From assembly GCA_964543905.1 (NCBI GenBank), contig CAZIZO010000007.1, forward strand, positions 1 through 64,000: a stretch of DNA of 64,000 nucleotides, in the 5' to 3' direction. The notes under the pieces are model-generated. The model saw only the letters and a program-made list of their open reading frames with translations. It made no database searches and had not been told where the DNA came from. The position numbers and the translations under genes are program-made. The stretch is from GCA-016699835 sp964543905 (lineage in GTDB: Bacteria; Planctomycetota; Phycisphaerae; Phycisphaerales; UBA1924). Numbering within the stretch: position 1 is the stretch's first letter; every line of letters begins with the position of its first letter. Shown here piece after piece: positions 43,599 to 52,253 of the stretch.

Positions 43599-45167
43599 TT
43601 AGTCGTGGAGCCAATCGTCATCGAAGCGCATGCCCTCGGCGACGACGGCGGCGTGGGCTTGCTCCGTCATGCCCGCGATGGGGATGGCGCAGTAGTCGAG
43701 GCTGAAGGCACCGGCGGGACGGTGGTTGCCGCTGAGGCCCAGGCCCCCGAAGGGGAGTTTGCTGGAGGCGCCGGCGGTGCCGCAGTTGATGTTGATGCAC
43801 CCGGCGCGGGCTTCGTGGCGGAAGCGCTCGATGGCGTCGGGGTCGTGGGTGAAGAGGGAGGCGGCGAGGCCGAAGCGTGTGGCGTTGGCTTGGGCGAGCG
43901 CGTCGTCGAAGTCCTTGGCGGTGGAGATGCGGAGAAGGGGACCGAAGATTTCCAGGTCGGCAGCCTCGGAAAGCACGGACCCCGGAGAGAGGATGTCGGG
44001 CGTTTGAACGAATCGACCGACGCGCATGACGCCCGGGGTGAGGAACCAGCCGGCGTGTGGAGTGTCGATGGGTGCGCAGGGGACGATGGTCTCGCCACCG
44101 GCGCGGGCGAGAGCGTGCTGGGCGTTCAGGACGGCCTGTCGGGCGGACTCGGAAATGAGTGGACCCATGAAGACGGGGTGTGGGGCGGCGGGATCGCCCA
44201 CGAGAAGGGCGCTGGCGGCCTTGGCGATCGCGGGGATGACCTTACTTGCCACGCTTTCGTGGATGATGACGCGGCGGGTGGCGGTGCAGCGCTGCCCGGT
44301 GCTCATGTAGGCACATCGGACGCACTCGACGACGGCCTGGCGCAGGTCGGCGTCGGGGAGGATGATGGCGGCGTTGTTCCCGCCCATCTCGAGGGCGAGG
44401 ATGCGTCCCGGGCGATCGAGGTTGGCCTCCATGATTTTTCGGCCGACGGGCCAGGAGCCGGTGAAGAGGATGCCGTCGAGGTCGGGGTGGGTGACGAGGC
44501 GTGTGGCGACGTCGGCGCCGCCCTGCACAAGATTGAGGACGCCCTTGGGCGCGTGGTGGGATTCGAGGGCTTCGTGGAGGAGTTCGGCGAGGAGTTGGCC
44601 CGTCGCGGGGGCCTTGTCGCTGGGCTTGAAGACGATGGTGTTGCCCATGGCGAGGGCGGGGATGATGTGCCCATTGGGGAGGTGGGCGGGGAAGTTGAAG
44701 GGGCCGAGGACGGCGAGGACGCCGTGCGGGCGGAACCAGCAGCGGGCGTGCTTGGTTCCACCGAGAGAGAGTTCGTAGCCGCGGACGCGGTGGAGCGGTG
44801 CGTGCGGGCCTTGCTCGAGGGTGATGTCCACTTTCGCGGCGAGGAGTTGGGCTTCGGACTTGGCATCCCAGGTGGGCTTGCCGACTTCGTCGCGGATGAG
44901 GGCGGTGAGGTCGTCGACGCGCTGCGAGGCGAGCGAGGCGAAGGTGCGGAGGACGGCGGCGCGGGACTCGAAGGGTGTACGGGACCAGTCAAGAAAAGCG
45001 GCCCGAGCGGCCTCGATCGCACGATCGACATGAAGAGGCGAAGAGGTCCCAGACCAGATGAGTTCGCTCGGGCGTGCGGGGTTGTGCGAGGTGAGGGAGA
45101 CGCCGAGCGGGGCTTGCCACGATCCGGCGATGAGATCGGCGGGGGCGTGTCGGAGGGAGGGGTGCAT
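43599..45167 (-). CDS. astD: succinylglutamate-semialdehyde dehydrogenase (AstD-like)
   Basis: A 522-residue NAD-dependent aldehyde dehydrogenase, step four of the arginine succinyltransferase pathway. AstD-type features: RPHGVLAVLGPFNFPAHLPN, PSDKAPATGQLLAE, GILFTGSWPVGRKIMEANLD, the Glu motif LEMGGNNAAIILPDADL and the catalytic cysteine in CAYMSTGQRCTATRRV. The FTGSWPVG loop and GPFNFPAHLPNGHI favour AstD over other aldehyde dehydrogenases. Slightly longer than the usual about 490 residues. It follows astA after a 120-base gap, within which TACCTT could be an internal promoter. Acts in the cytoplasm. Confidence 0.92.
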   Translation of the reverse strand: MHPSLRHAPADLIAGSWQAPLGVSLTSHNPARPSELIWSGTSSPLHVDRAIEAARAAFLDWSRTPFESRAAVLRTFASLASQRVDDLTALIRDEVGKPTWDAKSEAQLLAAKVDITLEQGPHAPLHRVRGYELSLGGTKHARCWFRPHGVLAVLGPFNFPAHLPNGHIIPALAMGNTIVFKPSDKAPATGQLLAELLHEALESHHAPKGVLNLVQGGADVATRLVTHPDLDGILFTGSWPVGRKIMEANLDRPGRILALEMGGNNAAIILPDADLRQAVVECVRCAYMSTGQRCTATRRVIIHESVASKVIPAIAKAASALLVGDPAAPHPVFMGPLISESARQAVLNAQHALARAGGETIVPCAPIDTPHAGWFLTPGVMRVGRFVQTPDILSPGSVLSEAADLEIFGPLLRISTAKDFDDALAQANATRFGLAASLFTHDPDAIERFRHEARAGCININCGTAGASSKLPFGGLGLSGNHRPAGAFSLDYCAIPIAGMTEQAHAAVVAEGMRFDDDWLHD

Positions 45168-45287
45168 GGGGCGAACGAGCGGGCGAGGGAAGGTATGGAG
45201 CAGAAACGCAGCGGTGAACTGGAGTGCGAGAGGGGATTGGTCGGAAGGCGAAGACTGCCCCAAGCCCTTGGCCAGGGAGAGGTGGAG

Positions 45288-46481
45288 TTAGGCTTTCACT
45301 CGCTTACCGCGTGGGCGCGTTGCTTTGGTGGCGGGCGGTTGCTCGACGGGTGGCGGCGCCTTGGTGGGCGAGAAGCCCACGCGGTCGCCGTGGACGAGTT
45401 CGAGGGCGGCGAGCGCCTCGCTGGGGAGGCGGATCGACTTGTTGGCGACGGGCTCGGCGTGGACTTCGACCGCTCGGAAGTTCCCTTCGGCGTCAAGGGT
45501 GCTGCAGATGCCGTGTGCCGAACACTTGGCGGCGAGGATTGGCTTTCCGATGTCGAGGGTGCGGGCGTCTTTGACGAGCGGAATTTCGTCGATGACGGCG
45601 TCGATGTAGGGCCCGGCGTCGAAGGGATCGATGAAGCCGCGGAACTTGAACCCGAGGGATTCGAGGAGGCGTCGGGCCGGGATGGTCTCGCGTGAGACGA
45701 CGCCGACCATGTTCTGGACTTCGAGCGGGAAAAGGGTGAGGTAGATTTCTTCCTTGGGGAGGAGTTCGGAAATGAACTTGCGATTGTGCTGGCAGAAGCG
45801 ATCGGCCTCGCTGTACTTGACGGGGATGAACTTTCGACCGAAGTGATCCCAGAAGATGTTGTCGCCCTCGCTGGTGACGGGTGGGGCCATTTCGGCGAGG
45901 ACACGCTCGGCGAAAAGATGGCGATAGAGTCCCATGAAGTGGAAGCGGACGAAGGAGAGGAACTTGCCGGGGCGGAGGGGATGCCCGCGGTGGGAAGGCT
46001 GGAGGACGAGGCCGCCGACTTCACTGGGACCGGATTCGTCGGCGTGGAGTTGGGCGACGGTGTGGGTGGTTCCTTGGCCGAGGGTGGCGCTGTGGAACTG
46101 CTTGGTCCGGAGTTGCATGGACCAGTTGGGGTTGCCGGGGCCGCCCTGGTGGGCGCGGACCTGGGAGGTGCCGACGACGCTGCCGGTCTGCGAGTCTTCG
46201 ATGACAAACATGAAGAGGTCGGATTCGTGCTCGTTGGAGGCGGTGCCGGCGGCGTTGGCGGCGGCGGAGGCAGGGCCTTTGGTGGAGCGCTTGCGGGCGT
46301 GCTTTGCGGGCGAGGTGACGGAGACAAGTCTCTGGGAGGCTTTTTTGAAGCAGCGCTGGCTGTGCTCCACCTTGTTGGCGAGGAGTTCTTCGTTGGGGGG
46401 GAGGTTAATGAAGTAGACCATTCGTGCCATGCGCACGAGGTCGGGAATGTCCTTCGGAAGTGCTTGACGGACCAGGAACAC
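45288..46481 (-). CDS. astA: arginine N-succinyltransferase (AstA/AruF-like)
   Basis: A 397-residue GNAT-related acyltransferase that makes N2-succinylarginine from arginine and succinyl-CoA, the first step of the AST pathway. Family signatures: FLVRQALPKDIPDLVRMARM, NLPPNEELLANKVEHSQRCF, EVGGLVLQPSHRGHPLRPGK, FWDHFGRKFIPVKYSEADRF and LPKEEIYLTLFPLEVQNMVG. It has a Lys/Ala-rich insertion at about residues 58-90 and a basic C-terminal extension, so it is longer than the usual about 340. GTG 46481 is the start because AGGAGG lies 6 bases upstream. TACCAT at 46516-46521 is the likely -10. astB, astC and astE are not in the window. Confidence 0.93.
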   Translation of the reverse strand: MFLVRQALPKDIPDLVRMARMVYFINLPPNEELLANKVEHSQRCFKKASQRLVSVTSPAKHARKRSTKGPASAAANAAGTASNEHESDLFMFVIEDSQTGSVVGTSQVRAHQGGPGNPNWSMQLRTKQFHSATLGQGTTHTVAQLHADESGPSEVGGLVLQPSHRGHPLRPGKFLSFVRFHFMGLYRHLFAERVLAEMAPPVTSEGDNIFWDHFGRKFIPVKYSEADRFCQHNRKFISELLPKEEIYLTLFPLEVQNMVGVVSRETIPARRLLESLGFKFRGFIDPFDAGPYIDAVIDEIPLVKDARTLDIGKPILAAKCSAHGICSTLDAEGNFRAVEVHAEPVANKSIRLPSEALAALELVHGDRVGFSPTKAPPPVEQPPATKATRPRGKRVKA

Positions 46482-46487
46482 GCAAAG

Positions 46488-46521
46488 CCTCCTGCGGGCG
46501 GTTGAGGTGCGGGCAATGGTA
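46488..46521 (-). promoter_or_regulatory. astA promoter -10 (TACCAT) and strong ribosome site (AGGAGG)
   Basis: TACCAT at 46516-46521 on the minus strand, then AGGAGG at 46488-46493 and GTG at 46481. Here the message would have a leader of about 30 bases, unlike the leaderless genes. Confidence 0.5.
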
Positions 46522-46575
46522 TTCCAAGGGGTGTCTGGGGGGCTTGGAAAGTCTATTTGGACTATGTTCTAAGAA

Positions 46576-47187
46576 CTATGTACGAACAAATCGACGCCGA
46601 AGCGCGAGGATGAGTTCGATCTGGCCGGTCGGCTGACCAAGGCGTTGGGCGATCTGCACAGGGGCGAGGCCCTGATCGGCGAGTTCGGCGACGCGAGCGT
46701 GGAGGGGATCGAGGGCGGCATGCGATTCGATGAAGCCATCGCTGCGTGTGGGAGGCGGGGCGAGGCGCGTTCCGGCCTGGGTGGTCGCGGCGCGGAGGTG
46801 GCGGAGTTCCTCGGCGGCGTGCTCGGCACGGGCGAGGAGTGATTCGAGGTGTGCGGCCTTGTGATCGAGTTTCTGGGCGAGGCGCTCGCCGAGTTCGTTG
46901 AGGTCCGAACGGAGGGCGTTGAGTTCGGCCACGGTGGCGAGGTGCTCGGAGTTGATCGACGGAGACTTCGCGCGAGACGAAGAGCGTTTGCGGAGGGCCC
47001 AGGTGAGGCATGAGCAGCCGATGATGGCGAGGGTGGGGTAGAGGAGCGCAGAGCCGAGCAACTTGGGTTGGGGCGTGGAGGGGGGTGGATCGGTGGGTTG
47101 GAGGGATGAGGCGCCACCCTCTTGGGTGGAGGCGGGCTGGGCGGAGGGCGGGGGCGACGAGAGGGGGATGCGATTGGGTTGGAACAT
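46576..47187 (-). CDS. membrane-anchored coiled-coil protein with HTH-like tail
   Basis: A 203-residue protein. A Pro/Ser-rich N-terminal stretch (1-40), one membrane helix (about 42-60, ALLYPTLAIIGCSCLTWALR), and a coiled-coil segment (about 75-125) follow in order. The C-terminal helix-turn-helix-like segment is VAELADQGLAPVQIAQRLGQ, similar to the sigma-70 region 4/DUF2802-type ending seen in motility-associated anchors. No function can be assigned. ATG 47187 is favoured over GTG 47196 because AGGTG lies 6 bases upstream. It is divergent from tilS with 30 bases between the starts. Confidence 0.75.
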   Translation of the reverse strand: MFQPNRIPLSSPPPSAQPASTQEGGASSLQPTDPPPSTPQPKLLGSALLYPTLAIIGCSCLTWALRKRSSSRAKSPSINSEHLATVAELNALRSDLNELGERLAQKLDHKAAHLESLLARAEHAAEELRHLRAATTQAGTRLAPPPTRSDGFIESHAALDPLHARVAELADQGLAPVQIAQRLGQPTGQIELILALRRRFVRT

Positions 47188-47206
47188 GGGAAGCACCTGC
47201 GGCTGG

Positions 47207-47212
47207 TATCAT
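47207..47212 (+). promoter_or_regulatory. -10-like TATCAT 5 bases before the tilS GTG start
   Basis: TATCAT-CGGCC-GTG 47218. Lies in the 30-base divergent space with the coiled-coil gene, so the opposing promoters must overlap. Confidence 0.5.
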
Positions 47213-47217
47213 CGGCC

Positions 47218-48255
47218 GTGGCACTTGAGCGCGCTGTGAAAGAGGGGTTATCTCGCGATGCGGGAGTCCGCCGGATCGTGCGGGAGTGGCGTGCGCTGAC
47301 GGGTGGGCGTGGGGTTCGGGATGTTGATCGACGGACGCTGATCGCCTGTTCGGGTGGCGTGGATTCGAGCGCGCTCGTGCTGGCGCTCGCGACGGCGTCG
47401 GAGCATCTGGTGGTCGCGCATGTGGTGCACGACATGCGCGGGCAGGAGGAGGCGCACGCGGATCGCGACGCGGCGAGGGCGCTTGCGGCGCGGGTGGGTC
47501 TTCCGTTTGTGGCGTCGAACATCACGACGCGGAGTTCGAAGGGGAATGCGGAGGGGATTGCCCGACGGCTTCGGTACGCGGCGCTTGTTCGGATGGCGAA
47601 GGAGCATGGGTGCGTGGCGATCGCGACGGCGCACCACGGGGAGGACCAGTTGGAGACCGTGCTGATGCGGCTGATGCGCGGGGCGGGGATGCGGGGCATG
47701 GGAGGCATTGCGCCGGCGCGTGCGTTGGACGGCGTGCGACTTGTGAGGCCCATGTTGTGGGTGGATCGGGAGGATGGGGTGCGGGTGTGCCGGAAGGCGG
47801 GGTGGGCGTGGCGAGAGGACACGACGAACCTGGACACACGGCGGCTGCGGGCGATGCTGCGACGGGAGGTGGTGCCGGCGCTGCGGGGGCGGAGCGCGGG
47901 CGTGACTCGTCGCGCGGTTGAGTTTGGGCAGATGGCGCGTGAGGCGGCGTGGATCGCGCGGGAGCGGGCGGCGCGAGTTTTGAGCGGTGCGAGGGAGAGC
48001 GGGGGGGAGGTGACCCTGGCACGATCGGACCTCAGGGGTGAACCGATCATCGTGGTGGGGGAGTTGCTGCACGCGGTGCGAGATCGACTCCGCGGGGAGC
48101 GGGGGAGGGACCGGATGCGGTGGGCGAGCGTCGAGCGTGTGCAGAAGATGGTGGGCGATGGGGGCGAGCACCGACGGGTGGTGTGCGTGGCGGGCTTGGA
48201 GGTCGTGGTGGACGCGCGACGGGTGGTCATCCGCTCGACGGAAAGGGGGGAGTGA
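47218..48255 (+). CDS. tilS: tRNA(Ile)-lysidine synthase
   Basis: A 345-residue PP-loop ATPase that adds lysine to C34 of tRNA(Ile2), changing its reading from AUG to AUA. The PP-loop is TLIACSGGVDSSALVLAL, followed by VVAHVVHDMR, NAEGIARRLRYAALVRMA and AIATAHHGEDQLETVLMRLM with GAGMRGM, then LVRPMLWVDREDGVRVC and WREDTTNLDTRRLRAMLRRE. The C-terminal tRNA-binding domains are short. GTG 47218 is chosen because TATCAT sits 5 bases upstream and the family start fits; there is no Shine-Dalgarno. Essential housekeeping gene. Confidence 0.95.
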   Translation: MALERAVKEGLSRDAGVRRIVREWRALTGGRGVRDVDRRTLIACSGGVDSSALVLALATASEHLVVAHVVHDMRGQEEAHADRDAARALAARVGLPFVASNITTRSSKGNAEGIARRLRYAALVRMAKEHGCVAIATAHHGEDQLETVLMRLMRGAGMRGMGGIAPARALDGVRLVRPMLWVDREDGVRVCRKAGWAWREDTTNLDTRRLRAMLRREVVPALRGRSAGVTRRAVEFGQMAREAAWIARERAARVLSGARESGGEVTLARSDLRGEPIIVVGELLHAVRDRLRGERGRDRMRWASVERVQKMVGDGGEHRRVVCVAGLEVVVDARRVVIRSTERGE

Positions 48256-48337
48256 TGGCCTACTGTGGACGGGCTTCCCGCGGCATCTCACGAATGAGAA
48301 TCGCGGGGCGTGGGCTTTGAGTTGAAGAAGGATGACG

Positions 48338-49552
48338 ATGCGAAAGACGCTTGGTCTGGACGATTATCGCGCTCGGCGGGATCGCGTGCTGGCGTCGTTG
48401 AACGGCGCCGTGGGGGTGTTCTTTGCGGGGGATGCGGCGGTGCCTGCCGATGGAGCGTGGAAGGCGCACGCGACGTTTGAGTATCTGACGGGGATTGCGA
48501 ACGAGCCCGGTGCATGCGTGGTGTTTGATCCGCAGGCGGAGAATCCTTCGCGGGAGTGCGTGCTGTTCTTGAGGCCGCTGAATCCGGAGATCGAGGTGTA
48601 CGACGGTCGGCGAGAGGCTATCTCGGGGGCGTTGCGGGAGCGGTATGGATTTCGCACGGTGCTGCGGACGACGATGCTGGCGAGCACGTTGACGGCGCTG
48701 GCTCGGAAGCGGAAGCGGCTGGCGTGCTTGCACTCGTTCGCGGTGTACGACGCTCCGGTGTCGCCCGACCTGGCGGTGTTTCGGAGGGTGGCGGAGCGGG
48801 TGGTGGGTGTCTCGATTGAGGATAAGAGCAACGTGTTGCCGCTGATGCGGGCGTGCAAGGACGAGAAGGAACTGGGGCTGATGCAGGAGGCGATGCGGAT
48901 CACGGGCGCGGGGTTTGGGGACGCGATGAGGATGATCCGTCCTGGGGTGAGCGAGAAGGAGATTCAGAAGGCGATCGAGGGGAGGTTCGAGCGTGAGGGG
49001 GCGAGCGGGACGGCGTACGGGTCGATCGTGGGGTCTGGGTACAACGCGACGGTGCTGCATTATCACGACAACAACGCGGTGGTGAAGGATGGGGAGTTGA
49101 TCTGCATCGATGCGGGCGCGAAGTATGGCGGGTACTGCGCGGACGTGACGCGGACGTTTCCGGCGAACGGGACATTCAGCAAGCGGCAGCGCGAGTTGTA
49201 CGAGTTGGTCTATGAGGCTTTGGAGGCGGCGATCGCGGCGGTGAAGCCCGGGAAGCACTTGTTCCACGCGGACGATGCGGCACGGGCGGTCCTTCGCAAG
49301 GGCGGTGTGGAAGATAAGTATGTGCACGGGATCGGTCACCAACTCGGGCTCGAAGTGCACGACGTCACGCCGGATGATGCGCTCAAGCCCGGTATGGTGG
49401 TGACGATCGAGCCGGGGGTGTATTTGCCGGAGGAGAAGATCGGGATCCGGATTGAAGATGACATCCTGGTGACGGCGAAGGGGAACCGAAATCTGACGGG
49501 GGGACTGGTGCCCAGGGAGGGCAAGGAGATCGAGCGGGCGATGAGGGGGTGA
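48338..49552 (+). CDS. pepP: Xaa-Pro aminopeptidase, M24 family
   Basis: A 404-residue metallopeptidase of the pita-bread fold that removes N-terminal residues before proline. The N-terminal domain (1-160) has FEYLTGIANEPGACVVFDP. The five metal ligands are visible: CIDAGAKYGGYCADVTRTFP (two Asp), YVHGIGHQLGLEVHDV (His), MVVTIEPGVYLPEEKIGIRI (Glu) and RIEDDILVT (Glu). ATG 48338 follows AAGAAGG by 7 bases and is preferred to ATG 48332, which has no space. No signal peptide, so cytoplasmic. A carboxypeptidase gene follows 68 bases on. Confidence 0.95.
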   Translation: MRKTLGLDDYRARRDRVLASLNGAVGVFFAGDAAVPADGAWKAHATFEYLTGIANEPGACVVFDPQAENPSRECVLFLRPLNPEIEVYDGRREAISGALRERYGFRTVLRTTMLASTLTALARKRKRLACLHSFAVYDAPVSPDLAVFRRVAERVVGVSIEDKSNVLPLMRACKDEKELGLMQEAMRITGAGFGDAMRMIRPGVSEKEIQKAIEGRFEREGASGTAYGSIVGSGYNATVLHYHDNNAVVKDGELICIDAGAKYGGYCADVTRTFPANGTFSKRQRELYELVYEALEAAIAAVKPGKHLFHADDAARAVLRKGGVEDKYVHGIGHQLGLEVHDVTPDDALKPGMVVTIEPGVYLPEEKIGIRIEDDILVTAKGNRNLTGGLVPREGKEIERAMRG

Positions 49553-49609
49553 GGCGGAGTGCCTCGGGCGACGTCGGCGGGGGGTTGGAAGGGTGACGGC
49601 GCGAGGTTC

Positions 49610-49615
49610 TATCCT
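49610..49615 (+). promoter_or_regulatory. -10-like TATCCT 5 bases before the M14 peptidase start
   Basis: TATCCT-CCGGG-ATG 49621. Same box and spacing as the sirtuin gene at 58085. Confidence 0.5.
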
Positions 49616-49620
49616 CCGGG

Positions 49621-51237
49621 ATGGTGTTGACCAGTCTTGCGTGTGCAATCTGCGTGGGTTGGCTCGATGATTCGCTGCTCACGGTGGCGGAGAAGTCGGA
49701 CTATCGAGCGACCGCGACGCATGCGGAGGTCGTGTCGCTGCTGGATCGGCTGGCGGCCGATTCGGCGTATGCACGACGGGCGTCGTTGGGGAGATCGGTC
49801 GAGGGGCGGGAGTTGCCGCTGCTCTTCCTTGCGGATCCTCCCGTCGCGACCGCGGCGGAGGCGAGGGCGCTGGCGGAGCGGGAGCGGAGGGTCATCGTGT
49901 TCCTGATCGGCAACATCCACGCGGGGGAGGTGGATGGGAAGGAAGCGTTGCCGATGCTGGCGAGGGAGATTCTCGCGGCGGACAAGCCGCGGCTGCTGCA
50001 ACGGTTGATCGTGGCGATGGCGCCGATTTATAACGCGGACGGCAACGAGCGTGTCGCAACGACCAATCGCCCTGGACAGAACGGACCCGAGGCGGGCATG
50101 GGGCAGCGGCACAACGCGAACGACCGCGATCTGAATCGTGATGGCGTGAAGATCGAAGAGGCGGAAACACGCGCTCTGGTGAGGTTTCTGACGGAGTGCG
50201 ATCCTCACGTCTTTGTGGACACGCACACGACGAATGGGTCTCGGCATCGGTTTCTGATCACGTATGCGGGGGCGAAAGTGCCGGCGGGAGACCCCGAGAT
50301 CATTCGATCGACGAGGGAGGAGATGTTTCCCGCGATCGCGGACTGCGTGACGAAGAGCAACGGGACACTCACGATGTGGTATGGCACGTTCGCCGGATCG
50401 TTCGGCGACGCGCCGATCGACCGGACGAGGTGGGAGACGTTTCCCGCGGAGCCGAGGTATCTGACGAACTACGTGGGGCTGAGGAATCGCTACTCGATCC
50501 TGAGCGAGGCGTACGCGTATGCGTCCTACAAGGAACGTGTGGAGGGGACGCGGGATTTTTGCCGGTGCATCCTGGAGTGGGCGGCTGGGAATGTTGAGGA
50601 GATCCGACGGCGGACGCGGGAGGCCGACGAGCGGGCGATCGCGAAGGGGAATCGGACGGACGATCATGCGGAGGACTTCGTCACGATCCGGACCCGAACG
50701 ATCGCACGCTCGGAGACGGTGACGATCCTGGGGTATGACGAAGAGTTGCGAGATGGGAAGTTGATGGCGTCATCCACGCCGAAGGCATATGAGGGCGTGC
50801 GGCTGATGGATGAGTTCGAGCGCGAGCACGCGGTGGTTCGGCCTTGGGCGTATGTGCTGCCCGCGGGGAGCGAGGAGATCGCGCGGACGCTGCGTCGGCA
50901 TGGCATCCGCGTGGAGCGGCTCATGGAGAACCGAAGGTTGAATGTGGATCGGCTGACGGTGACGGGCGTGAAGCCGGCGTCACGGGCGTTCCAGGGGCAC
51001 ACGCTGGTGCGGATTGAGGTGGATGGAGAGTCGGTGGAGCGGGACTATGGGCCCGGGGCGTTTGTGGTGCGCACGGGGCAGGCGTTGGGTCACCTTGCGG
51101 TGTATCTCCTCGAGCCGGAGTCGGAGGATGGGCTGGGAACGTGGAACGCGTATGACGCGTGGCTGCGGGTGGGGGAGGAGTTGCCGACGGCACGGCTGAT
51201 GAGTGAGGAGAAGTTGGACGTTGAAGAGTTGCCGTGA
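49621..51237 (+). CDS. M14 family zinc carboxypeptidase-like exported protein
   Basis: A 538-residue protein with a short hydrophobic leader (MVLTSLACAICVGWLDDS) that may be a signal peptide. Carboxypeptidase fold: zinc-binding H-x-x-E in LIGNIHAGEVDGKEAL, the substrate Asn-Arg region DLNRDGVKIEEAETRA, and the third zinc His in VFVDTHTTNGSRHRF. A Tyr/Glu-containing SEAYAYASYK follows. The C-terminal about 200 residues form an extra beta-rich domain. Likely trims peptides in the periplasm or outside the cell. The start at ATG 49621 has TATCCT 5 bases upstream and no Shine-Dalgarno. Confidence 0.88.
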   Translation: MVLTSLACAICVGWLDDSLLTVAEKSDYRATATHAEVVSLLDRLAADSAYARRASLGRSVEGRELPLLFLADPPVATAAEARALAERERRVIVFLIGNIHAGEVDGKEALPMLAREILAADKPRLLQRLIVAMAPIYNADGNERVATTNRPGQNGPEAGMGQRHNANDRDLNRDGVKIEEAETRALVRFLTECDPHVFVDTHTTNGSRHRFLITYAGAKVPAGDPEIIRSTREEMFPAIADCVTKSNGTLTMWYGTFAGSFGDAPIDRTRWETFPAEPRYLTNYVGLRNRYSILSEAYAYASYKERVEGTRDFCRCILEWAAGNVEEIRRRTREADERAIAKGNRTDDHAEDFVTIRTRTIARSETVTILGYDEELRDGKLMASSTPKAYEGVRLMDEFEREHAVVRPWAYVLPAGSEEIARTLRRHGIRVERLMENRRLNVDRLTVTGVKPASRAFQGHTLVRIEVDGESVERDYGPGAFVVRTGQALGHLAVYLLEPESEDGLGTWNAYDAWLRVGEELPTARLMSEEKLDVEELP

Positions 51238-51243
51238 GGGTGG

Positions 51244-52251
51244 TCAGGGCGTGGCGGGCGCGGATGGATACCAGAAGGGCCAGGCGCCGGGATCCTCGAG
51301 CGCGGAGTCGGGAACGAGACGCTGGCGGATGCACGATGCCAGCGACTCGAGGCCCTCGCTACGGAGGGCGCTGACACCGAGGTCGGCATGCCAAGGCGCT
51401 GGGCCGAGGTCATGGCGGAGGGCGACGAGGAGCGAGCCGTGGGATGGGTTGAGGCCCGGGGGTGGGGTGAGCGGGGGGGCGTGGGCGTCTCCCACGAAGA
51501 GGACGAGGTCTGCCTGGTGCGCGATCTGGAGCGCGAGCGTCTGGGCCTCGTGCTCGAGGGCGTCGGCGTCGGGGCGCAGGCCGGGGGTATCGACGTAGCG
51601 GACGACCAGGCCGGCGAGATCGAGGGTGATGCCGACGTGGTCGCGTGTGGTCCCTGGCTCGTCGGCGACGATGGAGACGTAACGGCCAGCGAGGGCGTTG
51701 AGCAGGGTGGACTTGCCGATGTTGGGTGGCCCGAGGGCGACGACGAGCGGCGGATCGATCAGGTGATTGAGGAGGTGAGTGACGGCGGGAGGACAGATGG
51801 GGCGGAGGCCCTTGGCGTGCTCGCGCCACCGCGTGGGCTCGGAGAGGAGACGATCGATCGCGAGCGGACTGGCGGCGTTCGCGATGGCGGCGAGCATGTG
51901 GGCTTCGACATCATCGTCGGCTTCGGGGAACAAGAGACGTGGATGAGAAGCCGAAGCACGCGAAAAGCCCGCGGATTCGAGGGCGGAGAGAAGGGATCGC
52001 GTGACGGCGGCGCCGCCGTGGGGCATAAGTTGGGCGATGGTGGGAGACCAGCGTGCGACGATGCCGTTGTCGATGTGGGCGAGGGATCGACGAGCGACGT
52101 GGCCGACGGGGACGTGGGGGATGGCGAGGCGATCGAGAGCGGCGTCGACATCGCCCATGAGGTGGATGATGGCGAGAGCCCCGGGGACGGCGGGAGTGCA
52201 GAGTTCCCAGATGCAATGGCCGGCGCGTGGTGGCGGCAGGAGGCTGGGCAT
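51244..52251 (-). CDS. truncated MnmE-like GTPase
   Basis: A 335-residue protein built like MnmE but reduced. The N-terminus recalls the MnmE formyl-THF domain (TPAVPGALAIIHLMG; LMPHGGAAVTRSLLSALESA with the HGG of the family). The G domain follows: G1 GPPNIGKST (174-182), G2 EPGTTRD (199-204) and G3 DTPG (221-224). G4 is degenerate, VALRHD instead of NKxD, and the C-terminal C-x-G-K of MnmE is missing. Not expected to do normal tRNA wobble-uridine modification. ATG 52251 lies 2 bases after the coaX stop, so the three genes EEP-coaX-GTPase form one unit. Alternative: an Era/EngA-like GTPase, less likely given the N-terminal domain. Confidence 0.8.
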   Translation of the reverse strand: MPSLLPPPRAGHCIWELCTPAVPGALAIIHLMGDVDAALDRLAIPHVPVGHVARRSLAHIDNGIVARWSPTIAQLMPHGGAAVTRSLLSALESAGFSRASASHPRLLFPEADDDVEAHMLAAIANAASPLAIDRLLSEPTRWREHAKGLRPICPPAVTHLLNHLIDPPLVVALGPPNIGKSTLLNALAGRYVSIVADEPGTTRDHVGITLDLAGLVVRYVDTPGLRPDADALEHEAQTLALQIAHQADLVLFVGDAHAPPLTPPPGLNPSHGSLLVALRHDLGPAPWHADLGVSALRSEGLESLASCIRQRLVPDSALEDPGAWPFWYPSAPATP

Positions 52252-52253
52252 GC

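Noticed and set aside
43605..45695. 696-residue plus-strand Gly/Val/Asp-rich frame opposite astD
   Set aside because: Shadow of AstD; composition is that of reversed complement codons and there is no ribosome site.
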